Source: Ascaphus truei
Taxonomy: Eukaryota > Chordata > Amphibia > Anura > Ascaphidae
Length of the DNA stretch: 64,000 bases
Reading direction: 5' to 3'
Assembly: GCA_036426205.1 (NCBI GenBank)
Contig: CM071568.1
Location: 120,643,045-120,707,044 of the forward strand
The stretch's first letter is position 1. Each line of letters starts with the position of its first letter. Below, piece by piece: positions 33,579 to 43,052 of the stretch. The notes below the pieces were generated by a model, which was given only the letters and a program-made list of their open reading frames with translations, made no database searches and was not told the origin of the DNA. Position numbers and translations under genes: made by a program.

Positions 33579-34289
33579 TACCTGAATTCCACCGAGTTCA
33601 AAAAGTGCCGATAAGTGGCTTATCGGCAGCCGGATGCCGATAATTTTTTATCGGGAAGAAAAGTTGCCGATAATTTCCACTTATCGGCACTTACTGAATC
33701 TGGAGGGCAAAAAATGCCGAAAAAATGCCGAAAAAGCCTTAGCGGCGCTTACAACATGAGGCCCTAAGTCGGCTAGATCCGCGGCTCTCAGATTATCCCG
33801 GTTAGGTGCAGTTTTCTGTTTGTTTCGCCCGGAGTGAACTGCGTTATTTTCGCGCTCGTGATTTTAGCATTTTATTCTCGCCGTTCGCAATACTGCAATG
33901 CCGTGTAAAAACTCAGGGGGGCGTTTGCGAGCTGTTGTCTTGGAAGTCTAATACCTTCGCGGTTCAACCTACGTCAGTACACAGTCTGTGTGTGCGCGCG
34001 CAGTAATTGTAAATTTGCATATTTAAAGTATACATGCATTTGCAGTGCTGTGCTGCTGTACAGTATGTCTCATTGAAAATTGTTGCAACGCATAGGCGTG
34101 TACAGTACTGTAACAGTGTCACATTTCGGCATATACAGCGCTCTCCCCTCGCTCAGGATTATTTACTGCACTGCAGGGTATTTCAACTTCTTATCTTCTG
34201 TGCAATGCAGTACATCTCTCCCACACCATTCCTTTGAACGTGTGTCTGGTTTCAATCACATTCCTGCTTGACAGCAGGTAATTACTAAG

Positions 34290-35600
34290 CATGTGCCTGT
34301 TACTTCGCCCACCACTGCTTGCTTGAGTGAGTGACCAAAAAAAAAAAAAAAAAAATTTATTGGAATATTTTTATTTTTATTTTCTCCAGAATCCTGCAAA
34401 CACCATCTTACTGTATTATGATATTCAATCTGTGCTGTAGCTTTTGACTGCGAACCTGTGCATTTGACTGCACATGGTTGATTTGTGTGCTTTTTACGTA
34501 CTGTATTTGGGGGTGTATTATTATGATGAACTGTCTTTTGAAATTAAAGTATGTCTTTATCTTTGAACTTCATGCAGCTGTACCCTGTAGCCCCCTCCCC
34601 CATGAACACACACAAGGCTAGCTCATGGAAATTCCACGGAGTCGTTAGTTTTCTGAATCTTGACATTGTGTTCTTAATCCGTCCATAGCCGAGCTACAAA
34701 GCCTCACTGTGCCTGCGTGTAATCCTTTTTGAGATGGGAGCTAACTGCTTACTGCGCATGACTCACCCAACCCCCTCTCTCCACAGAGTCGTTCATTTTC
34801 TGAATCTTGACATTGTGTTCTTAATCCGTCCATAGCCGAGCTACAAAGCCTCACTGCGCCTGCATGTAATCCTTTTTGAGATGGGAGCTAGCTGCTTAAT
34901 GCGCATGACTCACCCAACCCCCCCTCTCCACAGAGTCGTTCATTTTCTGAATCTTGACATTGTATTCTTAATCCGTCCATAGCCGAGCTACAAAGCCTCA
35001 CTGCGCCTGCGTGTAATTCTCTTTGAGATGGGAACTTTGAGGCTTTGTTTACGGCAACGCTTTGGAAAATCCCTTCTCGAATTTGATTTGCACAGAGCAT
35101 CACCTCTCTATGCGCCTGTGTGTACTGTAATCATCTTTCGGATGGGAGCTAGTTGATTCCTGCTCATGCGCCTGTAACTTCACCCACCACTGCTTGCTTG
35201 AGTGCCACCAAATTTTTTTTTTTAATTATGATTTTTTAACTGTCATTTTGTCCACAAGCCTGCTAAAACAATCTTGATATTACGATATTCAATCTGTGCG
35301 TTTGCCTGCAAATGGTTGATTTGTGTGCTTTTTATGTACTGTATTTGGGGGTGTAGGGATCAAATTACAGTACTATGATGAACTGTCTTTTGAAATTACT
35401 GTACTGTACTCCACTCTATGTAATTTCTTTAAACTGCTGCACAACTAATCCTTCATCCCTCCCCCACAAAGCCTCACTGCGCCTGCGTGTAATCCTCTTT
35501 GAGATGAGCTGATTACTGCACATGACTCACCCCCCCCCAAACCCTTTGAGGCTTTGTTTACGGTAACGCTTTGGAAAATCCCTTCTCGAATTTGAAATGT
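34290..35600. repeat. Diverged duplication of about 880 bp
   Basis: CACCACTGCTTGCTTGAGTG with downstream TGGTTGATTTGTGTGCTTTT and ATGATGAACTGTCTTTTGAAATTA (34305-34545) recurs at about 35187-35400. After each copy come the CCGAGCTACAAAGCCTCACT-type and TTTGGAAAATCCCTTCTCGA sequences. The tandem units lie within this larger duplication. Confidence 0.7.
34634..35075. repeat. 147-bp tandem repeat, three units
   Basis: Units start at GTCGTT in 34641, 34788 and 34935, an exact spacing of 147 bp. Each contains CTGAATCTTGACATTGTGTT, CCGTCCATAGCCGAGCTACA and GCGCATGACTCACCC. A partial relative lies at about 35466-35520. It sits in the left part of the multigene transposon, downstream of the transposase gene. 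Confidence 0.85.
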
Positions 35601-36473
35601 AAATCTGATTTGCACAGCATTGTGAGAATTGAGAGTTAAAGAAACCATTAACTGATTCATGTTGTTTTGTCATTCATTCTTTTTCATTGGTGCACTGTGG
35701 GTGGGTGGGGGGGGGGGGGTGTTGTCAATGATTATGATTAGCAGGAATGTAAATAAATATTTATTTTATTTTATCAGGAACCAAAAAATACAAATAATAC
35801 ATAATGCAGTCTTTATTAAGTTCTTCTGGCAGATTGAAATTGGATAAACATTTAGAAAACATTTGTAAAACATGGATAAACATGAATAATGCACATTTAT
35901 AAGAATATTATTTAATAATATATACGGTAATGTATAATATATATATATATATAGTCATATTATTTTTTCCGTCTTTATCTTGTTCCTCATTCTGTGTACA
36001 GTACAGTAGTTCATTGAGAGAGGAGAGGTTTCGTGTACATCATTACTGCTGTTTATATACTGTACATTTGACTGTACAAACAGATTAGACTGGACACAAC
36101 ACCCCACCTCCCCCCAGGCCACCCTTTTTTCCTGAAACGACAAGAAAACAAAACAATTAGTGCAGTTATGTGCGTACTGTATTATGGCATTGTGTGATGT
36201 GTAGTACTACTGTACTGTAGATGGCTGGTGCTGCTTTCTCTGGAAAGAAAAAAATTGAGCAGTTAGTAGGCAGTTACTGTACTACTGTCAAACTAGTCTA
36301 TACTGGAACTACTGTATACTCTGAATACTGTTAAATACTACTATGTAGCCAGATGGCTGGTGCTGCTCTCTCTGTAAAGAAAAAACTGTAACTACTGTAT
36401 ACTCTGACTATTAGGAACGAAAAAATCTGTGCCATACTTACCTGTATCATACTGTACTTACAATACTACAGTA
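35601..36473. other. Transposon left interior; no gene seen
   Basis: AT-rich with a G run at 35706-35719 and many TACTGTA/TACAGTA words. It may hold the 3' UTR of the transposase transcript on the minus strand. The same TACTGTA enrichment runs through the introns and flanks up to about 41.5 kb. Confidence 0.45.
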
Positions 36474-38926
36474 CTACTTTCCTGATGCTTGCCCATTACG
36501 CGCGATCATAATGGGCAACACAGTCGCAATATGGTCTACAGGCAGTCCTCGTTTTACAACGCTTCGCTTTACAACGAATGGCTTATCCAACGCTATGCAA
36601 TGCATACCTATATTCATTTTTACAACGCCAAAACGGCTTATCCAACGCTCTTACAACGCTTTGCAACGTTGTGTATGTGTGTATATATATATACACATTG
36701 ACATAAACAACGTTGCAAAGCGTCGTAAGAGCGTTTATATATAATATTATACTATATAATATTATATTATACTATATAATATATTATTTATTATGTTATA
36801 TTATATATATAATACAGTATATAACTATATAATTTATGTGTATGCTGCATATCTTATTGCCTGCATAAAATATTTGGTGTATTTTAGTGTTAAAAATGCC
36901 TTCAGGAACGGAACATTTCATTTAAACAGTGTTCCTATGGGAAAAAGTGTTTCGCTTTACAACGTTTCGCTTTACAACGCCATTTTGAGTAACGCATTGT
37001 GTTGGATAACCGAGGACTACTTGTATATATTTATTGCAGCGTTCCACGGTGAGTACTTCGTTCCAAAAACTCATTATGCCTTTCAACAACTCGTCCTTTT
37101 TGGAGGGTTTCATCACTTTCCGGATATGGTCCTTCAGCTGATGCCAGACCATTTCGATCGGATTGAAGTCTGGCGATCTGTCATTGGAAAAAAAGAACAA
37201 TTAGTTTAAGAGATACAGTACACAGTAAAAACTGTGGGGAAAAAATGGGACACGGTTACCGCACTTACTCCGCTGGCGTCTTCACCCAGTTGATACCGCG
37301 CTCAAGGATATGCGCTGTTGACGCGGTGTGCTTTGGATCGTTGTCCTGGTAGAAACTGTGACCATCTGGGAACTCGCGTGTGATGTATTGCATCTCAAGG
37401 ACAATGTTGTCTTGGAAGAAAGCTTTATTCATGATTCCTATAGCAAGAAAAGAAAAGTGCTCAATAAACTGCACAATAGTACAGTACAGTGCATACAGTG
37501 AGGCTACACTAGGAAAGTACAGTGCATAAGGCTACATTATATTTTATATATTTTACCTTCAAAGATGATAATGCATCCTGGTCCACGCCTAGAGATGGCA
37601 CCCCACACATGCAGCTTTACGGGGTGTTTTGGCCGCGGCTTCAAAGATATGTGGCCTTTTTTGTGGAATGCAAAGGTTGCAAATCTCTCCAGCGACACAG
37701 TAGACTCGTCAGTGAAGATGCAATCCTGGAAAGTTTCTCCACTGTCGATCCATGCCTGTGCCTGGACCACTCTTTTTATTTTGTTTATGTCCCGTATCAT
37801 GGGGTACGCTCTGTAATGACAAGGAATAAATAATGTTAGCGGTACAGTACAGTTTCCGAAAAAACACTGTTACCTCCTGTACTGTCCAGTACTAACCTCA
37901 CACATCCATATTTCCATCCAATGCTGTGTCTCATCTTCTTTATGCTGGTCTCGGATACAGTGAGATTGTGATTTTCCTGCAGAGTGTATTTGACCCTTAA
38001 TGCACTCTGCTCATCATTCTCCTCACTTATTTTGTCCACTAGAAGAGTTGTCTCCCTACAATGTAAAGAAAAACAATCCGGTAAGTATAAATATTAGAGA
38101 CAGTAGATCAACAGGATACAATATATTGTTTAATTACTATGCAGCAATATAAAAAATATATATACTGTTGTAATATAAATATAAAATATATATATACAGT
38201 ACTGTTGTAATACAAATATACAAAATATACAAAATATATATACTGTTGTTCTATAAATATAACTATAACAAATATATATACTGTTGCAATCCAAATATGA
38301 ATATAAAATATATATATACTGTTGTAATCTAAATATAAATATAAAAAAAATATACTGTTGTAATCTAAATATAAATATAAAATATATATATACTGTTGTA
38401 ATACAGTATAAATATAAATATACAAAATATATATATTGTTGTAATCTAAATATAAATATAAAAAATATATATACTGCTGTAATACAGTATAAATATAAAT
38501 ATACAAAATATATATACTGTTGTAATATAAATATAAATATAAAAATATATATAGTACTGTTGTAATATAAATATACAAAATATATATACTGTTGTTATAT
38601 AAATATAAATTGAAAAAATATATATACTGTTGTAATATAAATCTACAGAAATAACAAAAATATTAGATACAGTACTGTAGATCTACAGTACATTATTTGA
38701 TATAAAAAAAAGTTTTTAAGTTGTATAAATATACTTACGTGTTTGTTACACTTGGTGCCCTTTTGCGTTCTCTGGTTTTCCCATGTGCATGATAGCTCAC
38801 GGTGGTTGCTGGCACAACTAGGCCAGAAGTAGCTAACCAGCGTTGGATAGCAGCAATTCGGTGTCTGCTCCTGTACATCTCCTTAATTCGCATGCTGAGA
38901 TCCTTGGAAATCTTTTTAACAGGCAT
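36474..38926 (-). CDS. Five-exon Tc1/mariner-type DDE transposase; last exon interrupted by a MITE
   Basis: Exons on the minus strand: 38926-38739, 38055-37897, 37810-37557, 37437-37269, and 37177 to 36474 with a MITE inside the last. All four introns are GT-AG and every junction keeps frame, giving about 328 residues, normal for the family. Residues 1-62 are a helix-turn-helix region (starts [20 protein letters not shown]). The catalytic core has IFTDEST (first Asp), [11 protein letters not shown] (second Asp) and [15 protein letters not shown] (Glu), with 32 residues between the second Asp and the Glu. The Glu block is assembled across the exon 4/5 junction. Removing the MITE and one TA copy keeps the frame to a stop at 36476-36474. 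Start chosen because the basic helix-turn-helix begins there; an upstream in-frame Met at 39043 is also possible. The family cuts and pastes DNA at TA sites; current activity is doubtful because of the MITE. Confidence 0.8.
36539..37023. mobile_element. 485-bp mariner/Tigger-like MITE inside transposase exon 5
   Basis: Ends are CAGGCAGTCCTCGTTTTACA at 36539 and, on the other strand from 37023, CAAGTAGTCCTCGGTTATCC. TA flanks both sides (36537-36538 and 37024-37025). TACAACG and TCCAACG words repeat in the arms. The terminus resembles Tigger/pogo-group elements. It splits the codons of NKYI and the following Asp in the transposase and adds a premature reading that ends inside the MITE. Confidence 0.8.
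38120..38650. repeat. AT-rich minisatellite in transposase intron 1
   Basis: A 40-60 bp unit built from ATAAATATA, AAAATATATATACTGTTGTA and variants repeats about ten times. Tyr/Ile-rich and Asn/Lys-rich open frames over it are artefacts. It fills most of intron 1 (38738-38056). Confidence 0.85.
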
Positions 38927-39179
38927 TGCTGCGAGTAGAAATAAATACAAACACAAGAATGTATATTCGATGTTTAGTCGATGTGTATTCAATGTGCAGT
39001 CAATACACAAAATGGATGGTGTATTTATACGGTAATTACTCACATTAGAGTACGCCCACTTTCAACACCTGTACCTCGCCGCCATGCATAAAAGGTTACA
39101 CCCTTTGCATAGCCCACCACTCGATGATCTTTATCTGAAATTGTCCTTGTTCAGATACTGTATTGTGCCACCTGCTTCC
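38927..39179. promoter_or_regulatory. Candidate shared promoter region between divergent genes
   Basis: The transposase start (38926, minus) and the BEN-like gene start (39180, plus) are only about 250 bp apart and point away from each other. On the plus strand GCATAAAAGG at about 39086-39095 could be a TATA-type box about 90 bp before the chosen start. No minus-strand box is obvious. The assignment is from position only. Confidence 0.3.
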
Positions 39180-40677
39180 ATGGATCAACCCCGATTCTAC
39201 GGACGCAGGAACCCACTCGCCTTTGCCGTGCCTGTCATGCAGAAGAAGCAAAAGGCGGTTGCTGTTTCCAAGCCAAGGCAAAAGCGACAGGCTAAGGCCA
39301 ATAAAGAAAACCTTCTGCTGACCCCAAAGGCTAAGGGTTTTCATAGACATCAGCCTTATTATGTCAAGAAGAAATATGGTGATGTACTCTCGACGCAAAA
39401 CGATTGGCAGCCAACCCATCGAACCCGCAGACCACTTAATCACATACGCTTCGACGACTCTGCCGCCGCTGTCCCGGAAATCTTCAGCCCGTCTTCTCCA
39501 CCCCTCGTCCTCGACGCTGCCGCCACCCTCCCGGAAACCCACAGGCCATCTTCTCCAGTTCTATCTGACGACGCTACTGCTGGCGCCTCTGAAATCCACG
39601 GGTCACTTTCTCCTTTGCTCTTAGATGACTCTGCTTCTCGCTCGGAAATCCAAAGGTCACTTTCTCCATCCCTCTTCGACGACGCTGCCGCTTCTCCTCT
39701 ACCGGATATCCAAAGGTCACCTCCTCCACCCTTCTTCGACGTCGCTGCCACTTCTCTCCATGGAACCCCCATCTCATCCTCCGTTGCACCCATCCACCCA
39801 GATGTCCACAGCATGCCATGTACAAAAAGCAGCTCGTTAGACTGGATGCTGAATGGGATAAGTGTGGATATCCCCGGGAACTCTATTGTGCTGGCAAAGA
39901 TAGAACTGCTTCTGGAGACCATGCTAAATGTGGAGCAACGGATGCTACATATGGATCAACGGATGCTTGATATGGATCAACGGATGCAACATATGGATCA
40001 ACGGATGGATCGACGGATGGAGAAGATAGGGGCTGACATAGCGGGTATACATCATTTGCTCGGTGTTCATGCCTCTGTTTCCCGACGACGGAGCAGGAGG
40101 GTGGCATGGATGTGCTGAATGGGAGCATCGACCCCTTTCATCACCAAGCGCACCCCCTCCACCAGAAGATGTAGTGTACATGTATGCCGTTGAGGAGGAC
40201 ATGACAACCCCATCAAGACCACGCCAGGAGACAACACGGCGACCAAGACCGGAGTAAAGCTTCCTCCCAGACAACCTACCATCGCCCGTCGCCTCAAGCA
40301 CACCCGCTCCCAGAAGACCTACATTCTCTTGCATCGATACGGTGCCCGACATCACCCTGCGCGATCTGCCACCGGCACTCAGGGAGAAGTATAGGGTGCT
40401 GAGTGCTGGCGCACCCCACAAGTATGCCTTGTTACTTTTTAAGCACCATGTGCCCCACTCTTTGTACTGCGACTGGGCCTTCAGAGTGAACTCCAAAGGA
40501 AATCGTGTAAAAAAAGTGCTTCCTACCAATTTAAGAAAGACCATTCCGGGGGAATTGCGGCGCTTTTATACAATTACTGATCCTGTAATGAAAGGCATTC
40601 GAGACTGCATTAACGGCATTTTGCACCATGCAAGAAATTGGCCATGGACGGACAATCTGGTGGACTTTCTGGTTTAA
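39180..40677 (+). pseudogene. BEN-domain-like accessory gene with coiled coil; one frame shift and one stop
   Basis: The first frame starts MDQPRFYGRRNPLAF and has a Lys/Arg/Gln-rich N-terminus (about residues 20-50), possibly a nuclear signal. Six or more repeats of about 20 residues (pattern 'EI..SLSPSLFDDAA') follow, then a coiled coil with MDQRMLDMDQRMQHMDQRM, whose frame runs to 40118. A shift near 40070 leads to a second frame, with an in-frame TAA at 40258-40260. The end, from about 40340, reads DLPPALREKYRVLSAG, YALLLFKHHVP, RVNSKGNRVKKVLPTNLRKT and IRDCINGILHH. This resembles the BEN domain ('..G..GKKALP..L...I.........IR..IN..LR'), a DNA-binding or protein-binding fold of nuclear proteins. 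An intron instead of the shift is possible. A longer start at 39084 in GCCGCCATG context exists; 39180 was preferred because the TATA-like word overlaps the former. Confidence 0.55.
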
Positions 40678-40745
40678 TCACGGGTACTGTAAGACCATAC
40701 TGTTGTGCTGAACTGTACTGTACATGTTTTGACCTGCTGTACTTA

Positions 40746-40751
40746 AATAAA
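40746..40751 (+). terminator. Polyadenylation signal of the BEN-like gene
   Basis: AATAAA lies 69 bp after the stop of the BEN-like frame, and a T-rich and GT-rich stretch follows (TGTTGTTGTGTGTTTTTTTA). This supports a real plus-strand transcript. A second AATAAAGGAGATGTTG copy lies at about 40977. Confidence 0.6.
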
Positions 40752-41450
40752 GGAGATGTTGTTGTGTGTTTTTTTAACTTGTATTTATACAGAAATGTTT
40801 TAACTTGCTGTACACACACAGGACCTGCACAATTCCAGTCCCTGAGGGCCGCAAACAGGCATGGTTTTCAAAAGTTACCCTGAAAACCGGGCCTGTTTGC
40901 TGCCCTCGAGGACTGTACTGGTGCAGACTGTTTTGCACACCATCCCACTGTATATGTTTTGACTTGCCGTTCTTTAATAAAGGAGATGTTGCGTTTTGTA
41001 TATTTTATGAATAAAGAATTTGTTTTTATAACATGTGACTGTAAAACATACTGACTGACTGTAAATGTTTTTACTTTCTGTACATAAATGTTTTCACTAG
41101 CAGTAAACCATACACCTGTTGATGTTTTGAATTGCTGTGCACTTAAAATGTTTCTACATTGTACAGTATTTGTAAATAAATGTTTTTGTACTTACTACAC
41201 CAATAAAAGAACATGTTGATTTGTTTTACATTGTTCCATTGGCTCCTTTGCTACTGTAACAAAATAGAGTGTTTCTAGAATGTACACTACTGTCCAGGCA
41301 TACTGTACTGTATACTGTAGGCATGCTCAGTACAATAGTATTAAAAAAAATAGAAGACACATACTGTACTGTACTGTATGTACTGGCAATGTATAGGAGA
41401 CACATACTGTATATACAGTACTGTAATACATGTAGAATAAATGCATAGTT
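40752..41450. other. Intergenic part of the transposon; no gene seen
   Basis: It contains two copies of AATAAAGGAGATGTTG and a small inverted repeat around CCTGAGGGCCGCAAACAGGC and GCCTGTTTGCTGCCCTCGAG (about 40840-40910). TACTGTA words are frequent. No coding region is supported. Confidence 0.5.
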
Positions 41451-41456
41451 TTTATT
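41451..41456 (-). terminator. Candidate polyadenylation signal of the forkhead-like gene
   Basis: TTTATT on the plus strand is AATAAA on the minus strand, about 230 bp beyond the last candidate splice acceptor of the minus-strand gene (41687). Assigned by position. Confidence 0.35.
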
Positions 41457-42033
41457 TTTTCAGGTTTATTACACAATATACTGTATATAAAAAAGTATTG
41501 TATACTGTACGGCCGGAAAACAACAGCATACTGTTTCAGGCACAGTATTCTATCCTAATCAATAACAACGGCCACTAAACTGTAGACTCCGGTACATGGG
41601 TTTTAAAATCCGATTCCGCAATGTGCAGGCATTGTTACACAAAGCGATATTATCCATCGAAATCCCTCCATTAGCCGTTTTCTTTTCTGAGGAAAAACAA
41701 AAAGAAAAGTTTTACTGTAATGGTCAGCCCCCTAAAGAAGTTCCCAGCAAGTCCCACCAATAATTTTCTCGGGGGGGGCGTCTCCTGTTCACATGCGCAT
41801 GCGCCTACCGTCGATGTAATGTAATGACACGCATATGCGTTTCAAGAAGGTTTCAATGCGCATGCGCCTAGCGTTCCACCAATTGTTCAATATCTGCAGC
41901 ACAGTTCTGGAGAAGCCACTCAGCCACTAATATTGCTTACAGGAGATTCGCTTGACTTTTGAATCGAGCCAATATTGATACTGTATTGTCAAAATAAAAA
42001 AAACACAAAAAATAATACGGCAACAATACTCAC

Positions 42034-42802
42034 CATAGAATTTCCCATACAGCTGGCGCCGGCGCCGGGCCACTGCCAGTCCAGCGTTCTTGATCATCCA
42101 TGTCGATTGTTTGCAGCGGGACTAGTACACCTGTAGTGAGCTGATGAGGCTGGAAATTGCTTAAGTACATGCAAGCTTGATCGAAACTGCACGCGAAAAA
42201 CGGCTCAGGCTTGCTGGATAGACAGCAAGGATTGTCACTGACGGTGGGACCGTTATTGGAAGCCGGTGCTGGTGCTTGTGCATAGCTTGGCAGCGACTGT
42301 CGTTTCTTAGTCTGTTTTAACACGACCTTTCGGCTTTTGCCGTCTGCTTGATCAAAGATACAGGTAAAAGCCGGTGATACACACCAATACCCTCCAACAA
42401 ATTGTGGCTCAATACGATAAAAATAGGGATCGCTACATAACCTTTTCCTTATTGCACGCTTCCACATATGAGGAGCTGGCGAAAATTTGTTAAAGTCATA
42501 GTTTTTCGATAAAATACTGATAAATTTGACCAACTGTTGCCATCTTATCATCTGTTGCATTAATCGCGGCCCATATCAAATACGCGTAACTTCTGTCGGG
42601 TTTTTGGAAAACGGGCTGCACTTGAACACTCCTGGCAACGGCTCTCTGGAGAATACTGTAACAGAAACTGGTCTTTGTCTTTATTTATTATGAAAAGCCT
42701 AAATTGATACATTTTTGCAACCTCTTCCTTCAGTCTCAAGGCCAATTTACAATAGCACACTGTGGTATCTTTTTTAAACGAAACACCTGCAAGTCGACAC
42801 AT
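42034..42802 (-). CDS. Forkhead-like winged-helix accessory gene (putative)
   Basis: Two overlapping minus-strand frames, 42802-42560 (starts MCRLAGVSFKKDTTVC) and 42560-42034 (MQQMIRWQQLVKFISILSKN). The second reads MWKRAIRKRLCSDPYFYRIE, then a Gly-Gly, YWCVSP. This matches the helix-3 and wing part of forkhead domains ('W.N.IRHNLS....F.KV......G.YW.L.P'). A Lys/Arg-rich stretch (KSRKVVLKQTKKRQ) and a Pro/Ala-rich tail follow. A GT donor (GTGAGT) stands at 42033, with an acceptor candidate at 41687; splicing there would create a stop at the junction. The first frame has Cys pairs (CYCK, CQEC) but no known domain. The two frames may be exons, a frame-shifted single gene, or two reading frames of one transcript. 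The family assignment rests on motif spacing only. Confidence 0.45.
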
Positions 42803-43052
42803 TACTGAAGCGCATGCGCTTTACAATTCATGAATATCTGCCATCTGGCGGACACGCGAAGAATTGCAACCTATTAAATCCGAACCATTCTCAATAAACG
42901 CATCAACCGTGCGTCAACCGCGCATGACCCGCGCACGACCCGTGGCTGAGAACGCAAAATGAATGCGACATGCTCCCGGTGAAGTGCGTCGCATTCCAGG
43001 ACAAAGTCAGGGAAAAACCGGCGATGTGTTAGAATAAAATGAGCCGCAGCAG
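42803..43052. promoter_or_regulatory. CpG-rich right end of the multigene transposon
   Basis: This 250-bp segment is much richer in CpG than its surroundings and lies directly upstream of the minus-strand forkhead-like gene. It has a short direct array of CGCATCAACCGTGCGTCAAC and CGCGCATGACCCGCGCACGA type words. It ends in GAATAAAATGAGCCGCAGCAG next to a TA. The terminal word GAATAAA..TG..GCCGCAGCAG recurs at about 33559-33578 and, in altered form, at about 14308-14330. Promoter role is inference. Confidence 0.4.

Larger units (their letters stand above)
27893..33764. mobile_element. 5.9-kb palindromic non-coding DNA element (family P, copy 2)
   Basis: The termini are inverted: GGGCCTCATGCAGTAAGC at 27893 and, on the other strand from 33764, GGGCCTCATGTTGTAAGC. 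Subterminal sequence repeats GCCGATAA-type words on both sides. Long arms are inverted: about 28800-29340 (including 'CCACAATAAACATCATTATA') mirrors about 31740-32300. No transposase is encoded. It sits 24 bp from the inferred left end of the multigene transposon, so it is a secondary insertion into it, or possibly an independent neighbour. The target duplication is not evident. Confidence 0.75.
27869..43052. mobile_element. Proposed multigene Tc1/mariner-type DNA transposon (with a nested palindrome) inserted in a PLE
   Basis: The PLE coding sequence ends at the right edge and resumes at the left edge, so the 15.2 kb between is inserted DNA. Reading the junctions as TA target duplications gives a left end CACTGGCGGCCGACC and a right end (other strand) CTGCTGCGGCTCATT, which share ACTG/CTG..GCGGC. 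The alternative reading is a GCCGCAG direct repeat at 27852-27858 and 43043-43049. After removing the nested palindrome (27893-33764), the core is about 9.3 kb. It holds a five-exon transposase gene, a BEN-like gene and a forkhead-like gene. The terminal repeats are weak, so the exact ends, and whether all three genes move as one unit, are inferred. Confidence 0.5.

Noticed and set aside
33295..33643. Arg/Ala-rich open frames in several phases
   Set aside because: They result from lack of stop codons in the GC-rich hairpin ladder.
22118..33764. CRISPR array or bacterial-type repeats
   Set aside because: The repeats are inverted and TE-like, spacing is irregular, and the sequence is clearly eukaryotic.
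38108..38578. 156-residue Tyr/Ile-rich open frame
   Set aside because: It is a translation of the AT-rich minisatellite in transposase intron 1.
39096..40544. Long minus-strand open frames opposite the BEN-like gene (148, 160 and 199 residues)
   Set aside because: They are mirror frames of the codon-biased repeats on the plus strand. The plus strand has the domain signatures, polyadenylation signal and coiled coil.
27869..43052. Polinton/Maverick identity for the large insertion
   Set aside because: A 6-7 bp flanking repeat and 15-kb size raised the idea, but no polymerase B, integrase, ATPase, protease or capsid frame is present, and the transposase is of Tc1/mariner type.
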